A stretch of DNA of 11,436 nt, from assembly GCA_019747615.1 (NCBI GenBank), contig JAIEQQ010000315.1, positions 1-11,436 on the forward strand. Direction: 5' to 3'. The translations under genes were made by a program, and so were the position numbers. This DNA is from Phycisphaerales bacterium. Lineage in GTDB: Bacteria; Planctomycetota; Phycisphaerae; Phycisphaerales; UBA1924. Positions 4,229-10,822 of the stretch are shown here, piece by piece. Position 1 is the first letter of the stretch. The number at the start of each line of letters is the position of its first letter. The notes beneath the pieces are model-generated. The model was not told the origin of the DNA, did no database searches, and saw nothing but the letters and a program-made list of their open reading frames with translations.

Positions 4229-6427
4229 ATGAACTCGAACTCCACCATCGCGATTCGCAACGGATCTCGGCATCGCTTCGCGGCGTGCACGCTCGCGTGG
4301 GCCGCGCTCCTGGTCGGTGTCGCCGGCGGGGTCGCCAGCGCCCAGACCATCACGCCCACAGCCCTGGCCACGACGATGACGGCCGAGAGCTATCGCGTCA
4401 AGTTCGACAACAACCGTCTGTCGATCCGCGACGCGGTGACCGGACGCGAGATCGTCACCGATGATTCGATGACGGTGACTCGCGGCGGGGAGTGCACCGG
4501 CGAGGTGCGTGTCGAGCCCAAGCCCGACGGTGCGGACGTGATTCTGACTGTGCGGAACACGACGGATTCGCCAAAGACGCCGCCGCAGCTCCAGGTCACG
4601 CGATTGCCGTTCCGTGATATCGAGACCTGGGACTTCCGCAACGGGTCTGAGAAGTACAGCGTGACGTACCCGACGCAGTGGAACGGCGCTACGGTCCTGG
4701 GCGTCGGCCAGATCGACTACCCGGCGGACGCGTACAGCCCGGTGATGGTCATCAGCGACGCGACGCACACCGTGGGCATCTCGGTGATGTACGACTTGGT
4801 CGGCTACAACCACCCGGTCACGATGGACCTGGTGGCGACCAAGCCCACCGACACGACACCGCAGGGCGGCTACTTCGTGCGTGTGAACCTTCGCGAGATG
4901 GTGCCCGCGAACACGACGCGCACGTACCGCATGAGCGTCCGCGTCGCTCGCCAGAATCAGCACTGGCTCCGCACGCTCGTGCCCTATCGCGATTTCTTCC
5001 GCCAGACGTACGGCGGCGTGCAGTACGTGGCCCGGCGACACCCCGTCCGCGGCAGCGCCTGGTCCAACAGCGCGTGGATCAACTCCGCCAACCCGCGCGG
5101 CATGGCCAACTGGGATCACCCGCAGGGCTTCGGTCGCTACGTCGATCAGACGCTCCAGTGGATGGACCAGTTCAACTACGACGAGTCGATGTGCTGGGCC
5201 ATCACCGGCCTGTTCTCGACGACCGACCTGCTGAACTACCCGTCGATCTTCGCCACCGGCATCGACGACGTGCCCGCGTTGGCGGCGACGCTCCCGGAGC
5301 TGCGGCGCCTCGGTGAGAACGGTCGCACCTTCGGCTTGTGGTGGGGCAACTCGGCTCGCTACATGCCGTATTGGAACTGCTCGTGGGAAGAGTCCGCGAT
5401 CATCGACCCGGACAACCCTGTCCACCGCAACTTCATGATGCGCGAGCTGGACCGCGCCGTGGCCATGGGCGCAAGCAGCATCGGGCTCGACGCGTACACC
5501 GTCGGCTCTCCGGCGATGCAGTATCGCATGCTCTACGCGATGCACCGGCGGCACCCGAACGTCAAGTTCATCACCGAGCTCTCCGGAGCGGACTTCATCC
5601 ACACCCTGGCGCGATCGTGGTACTGGGCCAAGGACGTGAAGAACCCGGACTATCTGGCGCACTTCATCCTGCCCGGGCACGAGTCCTGGGCCTGCCCCAT
5701 CATCCAGCACTTTCCCGGCTCGAACGAGGCCGACATGGTGCGGATGGTCGAGCAAACCGCGGCCAACGGATACACGTTCGTTGATGGGCTCGGCATCCCG
5801 AATCGACCGAGCTACACCGCGATCGACGTCGGCCCGACGGTGATCCCCGCGGATCTGTACTTGGCACCGGCACCGGCTCGCAACGACTTCAACGTCGGCT
5901 TCACGCTTCCGAGCGTGAACACCAGCGACGCGATCGTGCCGCCGCTGCCGCCTGCCCCGGATGAGCCGCCACACACCGTGCCGCCGCCGCTGCCGCCGCC
6001 CCCGGCGGTCCCGCCGACCATCGTGAACCTGCCGACGATCTCTGATGAGCCGATCGTTGTCGCGCGTGCCACCGCGCCGGCGCCGTCGAGCGCCGTGGAG
6101 GGCGCGGATTCAGCCGCGATCGGCGGCGGTGGCGGCGGTGGCGGCGGAGGTGGCGGAGGCGGTGGAGGCGGTGGCGGCGGAGGTGGTGGCGGAGGTGCCG
6201 GCCTCAGCGGAGGTGGTGGTGGCGGCGGCGGTGGTGGTGGAGGCGGAGTTGCCAGTGTGGGCGGTCCGGCCGGTGGTGAAGGCCCCCCGGCGGGTCAGGC
6301 CTCAGGACGAGATCGACCGCCGCAGGTGGTGATGAGCCCCGAGGCGGCGGCGCGATTCGCGAATCGGCCGACGCGTGCGGAGATCACGATGCCGACCAAC
6401 TCCCGGCCCGGCGGCGCTCGAAGGTAG
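4229..6427 (+). CDS. Exported TIM-barrel (glycoside-hydrolase-like) protein with Pro-rich and poly-Gly tail
   Basis: This is a 732-residue protein. A signal peptide covers 1-38 (hydrophobic core about 18-36, probable cleavage ASA|Q). Residues 39-245 look like a beta-sandwich. Residues about 270-525 show barrel-like alternation: a strand and following loop at MCWAITG (321-327), then TFGLWWGN (367-374), SIGLDAYT (417-424), KFITELSG (446-453) and AHFILPGHESW (477-487). Asp421 and Glu450 sit at strand ends, like catalytic acids of clan GH-D/GH36-type enzymes, but this is inference from pattern and the family is not identified. Residues 571-597 are Pro-rich. Residues 632-656 are 25 consecutive Gly, followed by AGLS and 13 more Gly (661-673), then a basic end. 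The start at 4229 fits the signal peptide, but its GGAGG is only 1 nt upstream. The gene converges with the permease gene at 6517. Confidence 0.8.
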   Translation: MNSNSTIAIRNGSRHRFAACTLAWAALLVGVAGGVASAQTITPTALATTMTAESYRVKFDNNRLSIRDAVTGREIVTDDSMTVTRGGECTGEVRVEPKPDGADVILTVRNTTDSPKTPPQLQVTRLPFRDIETWDFRNGSEKYSVTYPTQWNGATVLGVGQIDYPADAYSPVMVISDATHTVGISVMYDLVGYNHPVTMDLVATKPTDTTPQGGYFVRVNLREMVPANTTRTYRMSVRVARQNQHWLRTLVPYRDFFRQTYGGVQYVARRHPVRGSAWSNSAWINSANPRGMANWDHPQGFGRYVDQTLQWMDQFNYDESMCWAITGLFSTTDLLNYPSIFATGIDDVPALAATLPELRRLGENGRTFGLWWGNSARYMPYWNCSWEESAIIDPDNPVHRNFMMRELDRAVAMGASSIGLDAYTVGSPAMQYRMLYAMHRRHPNVKFITELSGADFIHTLARSWYWAKDVKNPDYLAHFILPGHESWACPIIQHFPGSNEADMVRMVEQTAANGYTFVDGLGIPNRPSYTAIDVGPTVIPADLYLAPAPARNDFNVGFTLPSVNTSDAIVPPLPPAPDEPPHTVPPPLPPPPAVPPTIVNLPTISDEPIVVARATAPAPSSAVEGADSAAIGGGGGGGGGGGGGGGGGGGGGGGGGAGLSGGGGGGGGGGGGGVASVGGPAGGEGPPAGQASGRDRPPQVVMSPEAAARFANRPTRAEITMPTNSRPGGARR
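6122..6247 (+). repeat. Low-complexity GGN repeat encoding poly-glycine
   Basis: Two runs of Gly codons (25 and 13) are separated by the codons for Ala-Gly-Leu-Ser (6197-6208). GGC, GGT and GGA are mixed, so the tract is not a pure trinucleotide repeat, although local units are near-identical. It is a likely site of replication slippage with in-frame length change. Confidence 0.9.
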
Positions 6428-6459
6428 TGCTCGGATCACGACAAGTGTCAATCGGGGCT

Positions 6460-6484
6460 GGCGTCGCGAGACCTTCGCGGCGCC
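6460..6484. terminator. Hairpin between convergent genes
   Basis: GGCGTCGCGA (6460-6469) pairs with TCGCGGCGCC (6475-6484) through ten positions with one G-U wobble and a 5-nt loop. It lies 33 bp after the TIM-barrel gene stop and 33 bp after the permease stop on the other strand, a position that would serve both. There is no T tract. Confidence 0.5.
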
Positions 6485-6516
6485 GCCCCCGGCGCTGGGC
6501 CAGGTGAAGCCAGAGC

Positions 6517-7845
6517 TCAATCGTGGCGGAGAGCAACGATCGGGTCTTGGCGTGACGCGCGTACAGCGGGGTAGAGCCCGAAGAGCAAGCCCGTGAGCGT
6601 TGCGACGATGAACGCGACGACGATCGAGCCCACCGTCAGCGACGTGGGCAAGCGGGTGTCAGGATTGAACGACGACCCGATCCAAGGCAGGTCATGCAGC
6701 CGCGGCACGATGTACCCCAGCGTCAGCGACAGCAGCACGCCGGACGCCACGCCCGCGATGCCGCCAACCGCTGAGAGCACGCCCGTTTCGACCAGGAACT
6801 GCCAGACGATGTGTCGTCGCGTCGCACCCAGCGCCCGCCGGATGCCGATCTCACGCGTGCGCTCGGTGACGCTGGCCAGCATGATGTTCATGATGCCGAT
6901 GCCGCCGACCAGCAGCGAGATCCCCGCGATGAACGTGAGCACGAGGTTCCACGTCAGCGCGGTCTTGCGTGCGTTCTCGAGCAGCTCGTACGGCACGATG
7001 ATTTTCAGATCGCTCATGTTCGGCCGGCGTGCCTCGATCACGCGGGTGACGAGGTTTGCGAACGACATGACGCTGTCGCGATCGGGCGCGACGATATAGA
7101 CCTCGGAGATCTGCACGTTCTCGCTACTCATGCTGCCCGAGGTGGCGCGGAAGACGGTGTCGCCGAAGACCTCATTGGCGGTGGTCAGCGGCAGGTGAAC
7201 ATCGTCGTTCAGATCACGCCCAACGAGCACGGCGCCCGCGCCGCCGGAGAGCCCGACGGGCGCAAGCACGCCGATGACCTTCAGTCGTTTGGAGTCCACG
7301 CCGACGGTGTCGCCCAGCGGATCGCTGAAGGGGAACATCGCCTTGGCAACATCGGCACCGATGACGCAGACCAGCGCCCGCTCATCGAGATCCTCCTGCG
7401 AGAGGTACCGCCCGCGCGCCACACGCAGGTTGGCGGCGCGCAGCAGGTCGGGCGTGGTGCCGAAGGCCTGGCTGGTCTGGCGGAGATTGTCCTTCAAGAT
7501 CTGGCCGCCGACGGCCTTGAGCGGAACGATGGCGTCGGCCTGAGGGAACTCGAGTTGGAGGATGTCCAGATCCGCGCGAAGCAGCCCGTAGCGCGTGGTC
7601 CACGAGCGGCGCTGGCCCGAGCCCTGGGCCGTCTCGGGCGGCTTGGTCGAGCGGACGATGATGTTCTTCGCGCCCAGCGCCTCGATCTGCGCCAACGCCT
7701 CGCGCTTAGACCCCTCGCCGATCGCGGCGTTGGTAATGACCGCCGCGACGCCGAAAATGATGCCCAGCGCCGTCAAGAGCGAGCGCAGGGCATGACGCCG
7801 GATGTTGGACAGGCCAAGCCTGACGATCTCAAGGAGAAATGTCAC
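6517..7845 (-). CDS. MacB/FtsX-type ABC transporter permease
   Basis: This 442-residue permease of the MacB family (MacB_PCD plus FtsX domains) is the membrane subunit of mechanotransmission-type ABC systems used in lipoprotein trafficking, efflux or cell-wall control. Helix 1 is about 18-40, following LSNIRRHALRSLLTALGIIF (12-31). A large extracytoplasmic domain (about 41-295) includes GTTPDLLRA (128-136) and VIGADVAKAMF (160-170). The FtsX core has helix 2 (about 300-325), the conserved cytoplasmic ERTREIGIRRALGA (328-341), helix 3 (about 350-378) and helix 4 (about 404-424), ending in VRASRQDPIVALRHD. No ATPase domain is fused and none is encoded beside it, so the partner must be elsewhere. 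The start is GTG at 7845 with only a poor ribosome site. It lies 40 bp behind ssb on the same strand and may be co-transcribed with it. The substrate is unknown. Confidence 0.93.
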   Translation of the reverse strand: MTFLLEIVRLGLSNIRRHALRSLLTALGIIFGVAAVITNAAIGEGSKREALAQIEALGAKNIIVRSTKPPETAQGSGQRRSWTTRYGLLRADLDILQLEFPQADAIVPLKAVGGQILKDNLRQTSQAFGTTPDLLRAANLRVARGRYLSQEDLDERALVCVIGADVAKAMFPFSDPLGDTVGVDSKRLKVIGVLAPVGLSGGAGAVLVGRDLNDDVHLPLTTANEVFGDTVFRATSGSMSSENVQISEVYIVAPDRDSVMSFANLVTRVIEARRPNMSDLKIIVPYELLENARKTALTWNLVLTFIAGISLLVGGIGIMNIMLASVTERTREIGIRRALGATRRHIVWQFLVETGVLSAVGGIAGVASGVLLSLTLGYIVPRLHDLPWIGSSFNPDTRLPTSLTVGSIVVAFIVATLTGLLFGLYPAVRASRQDPIVALRHD

Positions 7846-7885
7846 GCCCGATGGTAGTGCTTCGAACGGGGCACCCGGCGGGGAA

Positions 7886-8422
7886 TCAGAACGGGATGTC
7901 GTCCTCGTTCACTTCCTGTGGCTGGGGCGTCGGGTTGCGCGTCACGACGCGAGCGCCCCCAGCGGGCCGCTGCTGAGGCGGAGGCGGCGACTGATCGCCT
8001 TCGTCGTACCCACCGCTACCGCCCCCACCGCCGCCGCCCATGTCGTCGCCGCCACCCGATGCGCCGCCGCCAGCGCCGGCGCCCTGCTTGGAGTCGACGA
8101 ACTGGAAGGTGTCGATGACGACCTTGAGTTTGGAGCGGTTCTCGCCGCTGGTCTTGTCCTGCCACTGATCGAGACGCAGGTGGCCCTCGATGAACACCGG
8201 GCGGCCCTTGGAGAGGTACTTGCCCATGGCCTCGGCGGTCTTGCCGAAGGCGTCGCAATCGACGAAGATCGGCTCTTCCTTGATCTGCCCGTCGGCACCC
8301 TTCCAGCGGCGGGTCATGGCAAGGCCGATTTTGGCGATGGCCATGTTGTTGCCGGTGAAGCGGACCTCCGGATCGCGCGTGAGGCGGCCCATGAGAATGA
8401 CTTTGTTGAAGTTGCCGGCCAT
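7886..8422 (-). CDS. ssb: Single-stranded DNA-binding protein
   Basis: This 178-residue SSB coats single-stranded DNA in replication, recombination and repair and recruits partner proteins. The OB-fold occupies residues 1-112. It opens with FNKVILMGRLTRDPEVRFT (5-23), with the usual aromatic and basic DNA contacts, and includes FVDCDAFGKTAEAMGKYL (53-70) and GHLRLDQWQDK (80-90). A flexible linker of about 60 residues is rich in Gly, then Pro and Gln. The C-terminus is the acidic tip EDDIPF, the docking peptide for SSB partners. The size matches E. coli SSB, so a homotetramer is expected. The ATG at 8422 has GGAG 6 nt upstream. A TGnTACACT promoter and a leader hairpin precede it. It is separated from the usual rpsF/rpsR neighbours and is followed instead by an orphan permease. 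Confidence 0.97.
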   Translation of the reverse strand: MAGNFNKVILMGRLTRDPEVRFTGNNMAIAKIGLAMTRRWKGADGQIKEEPIFVDCDAFGKTAEAMGKYLSKGRPVFIEGHLRLDQWQDKTSGENRSKLKVVIDTFQFVDSKQGAGAGGGASGGGDDMGGGGGGGSGGYDEGDQSPPPPQQRPAGGARVVTRNPTPQPQEVNEDDIPF

Positions 8423-8485
8423 GAGAAGCTCCTTTGAGTGACGCCGCCGATCTGATTTCGCGGACGCGTTGGGGTGCGCGGCGTG

Positions 8486-8511
8486 CGGAAGCTCGTTTCG
8501 ACGGGCTTCCG
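8486..8511. promoter_or_regulatory. Stable hairpin with TTCG loop in the ssb upstream region
   Basis: CGGAAGCTCGT (8486-8496) and ACGGGCTTCCG (8501-8511) form an 11-bp stem with one G-U pair and a TTCG loop (CGAA on the minus strand). It would lie at about +9 to +34 of the predicted ssb transcript, or could end the transcript from the zinc-ribbon gene upstream. Confidence 0.5.
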
Positions 8512-8525
8512 GATGCCGTGGTTTC

Positions 8526-8534
8526 AGTGTAGCA
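8526..8534 (-). promoter_or_regulatory. Predicted extended -10 promoter of ssb
   Basis: On the minus strand TGC-TACACT (8534-8526) matches an extended -10 (TGnTAnnnT). No good -35 is seen at the right distance. Transcription would begin near 8519 and give a leader of about 97 nt before ssb. Confidence 0.45.
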
Positions 8535-8544
8535 AACGCCCGCT

Positions 8545-8570
8545 GACGCTGCTAGGGCACCCCCAGCGTC
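8545..8570. terminator. Inverted repeat, possible terminator of the zinc-ribbon gene
   Basis: GACGCTG (8545-8551) and CAGCGTC (8564-8570) form a 7-bp perfect stem around a 12-nt loop that contains GGG and CCC able to pair. It lies about 70-100 nt after the stop of the minus-strand gene at 8642 and just upstream of the ssb -10. A weak T-rich stretch (GCGTTTGCT) follows on the minus strand. Confidence 0.4.
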
Positions 8571-8641
8571 GGCCTCGCCCGGGGTGCGGGAATCCGGTGA
8601 ATCCACCGGGGGGAGGGGGCGAAAGCGAGGCGGCGGCGCTC

Positions 8642-9199
8642 TCAGGCCGGCCCGGGCTCGGTTGGATTGGGCTTCGTCGATCGCGGCGGGGCGTCGGGGT
8701 CGGTGGCCTTTGCGTCGATGAGCGCGGAGATTCGGCGGGTAATCTCGGCCGATCGCTCGGGATCGGTGAACTCGCAGCGGAGCGCTTCCTGACGCGCCGC
8801 CAGGGCCTCGCGAACTTCGGTCGAGCTGACGTATCGCTTGCGCTTGGAGGCGTAGCCGTCAAACGGCACGCCGCACTCGGGGCAGACCGGCGGTTGCTCG
8901 GCGCTGTGGCCCGAGAGGTCGTAGTCGCAGTAGTCGCAGCGATTGACGCGATCACGCCGCGGCAGCGACGCCACAAACACGCCGATCAGCAGCACAATCG
9001 TCGATTCGGCGAGGATCAGGAACGTGAAGATCCCAGGGTCGGACTTCACGCCAATCACGCCCAAGACCCACGCAACCAGCGGAATGACGAGCAACACCGA
9101 CAACGCGCCGCCGACAGCGCACGCATAACCGATCCACCTTCGCCGGAAGCGAAGGCAGAAAAACCACACAATCAGCGCGTAGATCGGGAGCAGGACCAC
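8642..9199 (-). CDS. Membrane protein with C-terminal zinc ribbon (hypothetical)
   Basis: This 185-residue protein of unknown function has three hydrophobic helices at about 3-18, 25-51 and 56-79, followed by a cytoplasmic zinc ribbon. The ribbon's four cysteines are C88 and C91 (CDYCDYDLSG) and C106 and C109 (CPECG). The 'CxxCxYDLxG...CPECG' pattern recurs in many planctomycete membrane proteins. A charged helical tail (about 120-165) and a Pro-rich end follow. The open frame extends 53 codons further upstream, but that part is encoded by the 7-bp repeat region and is Arg/Pro-rich, so I reject it. There is no in-frame ATG. I chose the GTG at 9199 because it lies exactly 6 nt after a TACACT -10 element, as for a leaderless mRNA, and because helix 1 starts there. 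The start is uncertain; the rest is a solid coding frame. Confidence 0.75.
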   Translation of the reverse strand: MVLLPIYALIVWFFCLRFRRRWIGYACAVGGALSVLLVIPLVAWVLGVIGVKSDPGIFTFLILAESTIVLLIGVFVASLPRRDRVNRCDYCDYDLSGHSAEQPPVCPECGVPFDGYASKRKRYVSSTEVREALAARQEALRCEFTDPERSAEITRRISALIDAKATDPDAPPRSTKPNPTEPGPA

Positions 9200-9205
9200 C
9201 GGGGA

Positions 9206-9211
9206 AGTGTA
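9206..9211 (-). promoter_or_regulatory. -10 element giving a predicted leaderless mRNA for the zinc-ribbon gene
   Basis: TACACT (9211-9206 on the minus strand) ends 6 nt before the GTG at 9199, so transcription would start on the start codon itself. A TTGCCG, the same hexamer as in the infC promoter, lies upstream at 9232-9227 within the heptamer repeats, with a short 15-nt spacer. Confidence 0.45.
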
Positions 9212-9220
9212 AGTCGCGAG

Positions 9221-9352
9221 GGGGATCGGCAATCGGCAATCGGGATTCGGCAATCGGGAAAGGCGTCCTGTTGCAACTGAACTGGCTTCTGCATCGTCGG
9301 CACGATTGCCGATTGCCGGCTGCCGATTGCCGGCTGCCGATTGCCGACTTCC
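9221..9352. repeat. Inverted arrays of 7-bp repeats (GGCAATC / GATTGCC)
   Basis: The left array (9228-9262) reads in units of seven: GGCAATC, GGCAATC, GGGATTC, GGCAATC, then a degenerate GGGAAAG, preceded by GGGGATC (9221-9227). The right array (9304-9352) has the reverse complement: GATTGCC, GATTGCC, GGCTGCC, GATTGCC, GGCTGCC, GATTGCC, and a degenerate GACTTCC. The 13-bp segments 9226-9238 and 9335-9347 are perfectly complementary, so the whole can fold into a large hairpin around a unique core of about 41 bp (9263-9303). It lies between the DUF444 gene stop (9366) and the zinc-ribbon gene start. This resembles the heptamer repeats (STRR) of cyanobacteria in unit length, not in sequence. Confidence 0.85.
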
Positions 9353-9365
9353 ACTCACTCGCGCT

Positions 9366-10490
9366 TCACCTTCCGGCCTTGAACAAGTGCCGCAGTGATT
9401 CGAGGATGTCCTCGCGCTCGTTCACGCGCGTTGCGATCACGCGGGCGCCCAGATCGTCATCGCTCGTCGGCCCGGTTTTTTCAGGAAACGCCTCGCGCAG
9501 CACGTTCAGAAACTGGCCCGAGCCGTACGCCGACTTCACCTGGCAGTAGCCAAAGAGGTTCACGAGCGGCAGCAATCGCTGCGTCAATAGCTCGCAGCAC
9601 AACCGGTTGTCACTGTCCGACGAGTTGTCGCCATCAGAAAAATGGAAGACATACGTGTTCCAGTCCGACGGGTCGTAGTGCTCGTCCAGCAGCTTCTGGC
9701 ACGCTGTGAGCGCTGAGCTGATCCGCGTGCCGCCGTCTTCTCGCATCGAGAAGAACGTCGCGCGATCGACCTCCTGCGCACTGACATCGTGAACGATGTA
9801 ACGGCTCTCGACGCCTTGGTAGTTTCGACGCAGCCACGTATCGATCCAGAACGCGTGCAGCCGCACAAGCTCTTTCTGCTCCTGACCCATCGAGCCCGAC
9901 ACATCCATCATATAGATGATCGCGGCGTTGCTCTGCGGCTTCTTCACCTCCACCCACGAGCGGAACCGCATGTCGTCCTTCACCGGCACGATGATCGGAT
10001 TCTCCGGGTCGTACATCCCCAGGCCGATCTGCCGCTTGAGCGCTTCCTTGTACGTCCGCTTGAAATGCCGAAGGCCTGCGGGCCCGACCGGCCGCACGCC
10101 CGAGTACTTGTCCTTCTTCGAAGTGATCGTGTGGTTCCCTCGCGGCTTGATTCGCGGGAGCGCCAGCTCCTCACCCAGCAAGTCCGCCAGCTCCTCCAGC
10201 GAGACGTTGACCTCGAGGATGTGTCGCCCGGCCTGCTCGCCCCCCTGCCCGTTGCCCTGGCCCTGGCCCGAGGGCTGGCCGTCTTCGCCCGGCCCCATGC
10301 CGACGCCGCCGGAGTTGTCGCCATAGCGGAACGTCGGCAGGTCGATGTCGTGAACGGGGACCGAGACGATGTTCTTGCCCTCGCGGGCGATCAGCTCGCC
10401 CCGGGCGATGAAGCGACGGAGGTCCTTGCGGATCTTGCCGCGGACGATCTGCTTGAATCTGCGTTGATCCTGCTCGATTCGATTGACCAT
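9366..10490 (-). CDS. YeaH/YhbH-family (DUF444) VWA-like protein
   Basis: This 374-residue member of the DUF444 family (E. coli YeaH, B. subtilis YhbH) is close in length to known members. Residues 1-60 hold the basic N-terminal region and the conserved VPVHDIDLPTFRYG (44-57). A Gly/Gln-rich linker follows (61-88), then a helical region. The von Willebrand A-like domain runs from about 188. Its metal-site residues are visible: DVSGS (196-200), Thr255 in GGTRISSA (253-260), and Asp286/Asp288 in FSDGDN (284-289). The C-terminal part, GYCQVKS onward, is also typical. Family members usually work with the PrkA/YeaG protein kinase and SpoVR in stress or sporulation responses, but neither gene is in the window. 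The ATG at 10490 has GGGAGG 7 nt upstream. It is transcribed divergently from the gene at 10823. Confidence 0.95.
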   Translation of the reverse strand: MVNRIEQDQRRFKQIVRGKIRKDLRRFIARGELIAREGKNIVSVPVHDIDLPTFRYGDNSGGVGMGPGEDGQPSGQGQGNGQGGEQAGRHILEVNVSLEELADLLGEELALPRIKPRGNHTITSKKDKYSGVRPVGPAGLRHFKRTYKEALKRQIGLGMYDPENPIIVPVKDDMRFRSWVEVKKPQSNAAIIYMMDVSGSMGQEQKELVRLHAFWIDTWLRRNYQGVESRYIVHDVSAQEVDRATFFSMREDGGTRISSALTACQKLLDEHYDPSDWNTYVFHFSDGDNSSDSDNRLCCELLTQRLLPLVNLFGYCQVKSAYGSGQFLNVLREAFPEKTGPTSDDDLGARVIATRVNEREDILESLRHLFKAGR

Positions 10491-10576
10491 CGTGCGGCCT
10501 CCCCCGTCGCACGTGGCGATGGGCGCGTCAACACTCTGCCGTCAAATCCTCGATGCTCCACCAATCACTTCGAGCC

Positions 10577-10590
10577 CCGCGGGCCCGCGG
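10577..10590. repeat. 14-bp perfect GC palindrome
   Basis: CCGCGGGCCCGCGG is fully self-complementary without a spacer. It lies about 90 bp upstream of the DUF444 start and 233 bp before the 10823 gene. It could be a dimeric-protein binding site or a chance product of high GC. Confidence 0.4.
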
Positions 10591-10810
10591 TTTCATCCGC
10601 GCCCGCGTCTGGCTCGATGCCAACAGATCTACGCCCGGGCCACTCGCCAGGTGCGCAACAATCGCCAGCCTATTCATCGACCGTTCCGGGCCCGGTGATT
10701 CGCCAAAACCGCCTCGCGATCGACGGGGCGTTCCAGCCGAGCCGGTCACCCAGGGGGCGCGAGCACCGCTCACAACCCGGACTCGCGCCGCGTCCGCGGT
10801 CTTGGCTCGT

Positions 10811-10816
10811 TACACT
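10811..10816 (+). promoter_or_regulatory. -10 element giving a predicted leaderless mRNA for the 10823 gene
   Basis: TACACT (10811-10816) is followed by exactly 6 nt and then ATG at 10823, so the A of ATG is the expected first transcribed base. No ribosome site precedes the ATG (GCTCAC only), which fits leaderless initiation. A -35 is not evident. Confidence 0.5.
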
Positions 10817-10822
10817 GCTCAC

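Larger units (their letters stand above)
10491..10822. other. Intergenic region between divergent genes
   Basis: No gene is supported in these 332 bp. It holds the ribosome site of the DUF444 gene (10497-10503), a perfect 14-bp palindrome (10577-10590) and the -10 element at 10811-10816. No minus-strand promoter is recognisable for the DUF444 gene. Confidence 0.55.

Noticed and set aside
3387..4232. 281-codon open frame on the plus strand through the csoR promoter
   Set aside because: It is antisense to the HMA-like gene and crosses the operators and promoter. The minus-strand reading has real domain motifs and ribosome sites.
4142..5974. 610-codon open frame on the minus strand
   Set aside because: It lies exactly opposite the TIM-barrel gene. 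Its product is Arg/His/Val-rich without domains, as expected for the antisense frame of a high-GC gene, and it has no ribosome site.
6122..6247. Repeat tract considered as a CRISPR or non-coding repeat
   Set aside because: The frame stays open and encodes Gly within an otherwise solid coding sequence. There are no unique spacers of even length.
6811..7857. 348-codon open frame on the plus strand
   Set aside because: It is the antisense of the MacB-type permease. Composition is Asp/Arg/His-rich with no recognisable family, whereas the minus-strand product matches FtsX/MacB motifs throughout.
9221..9352. Heptamer arrays considered as a CRISPR array or replication origin (DnaA-like iterons)
   Set aside because: The units are contiguous 7-mers without spacers. 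GGCAATC does not resemble the DnaA box TTATNCACA, and no replication gene adjoins it.
9200..9358. 53-codon N-terminal extension of the zinc-ribbon membrane protein
   Set aside because: It is encoded by the heptamer repeats and gives an Arg/Pro-rich peptide before the first membrane helix. The -10 element lies inside it, just before the GTG at 9199.
10553..10822. 90-codon upstream extension of the 108-residue membrane protein
   Set aside because: The composition is Arg/Pro-rich with no family likeness, and it contains the predicted -10 at 10811-10816. The change to a typical membrane protein occurs at the ATG at 10823.
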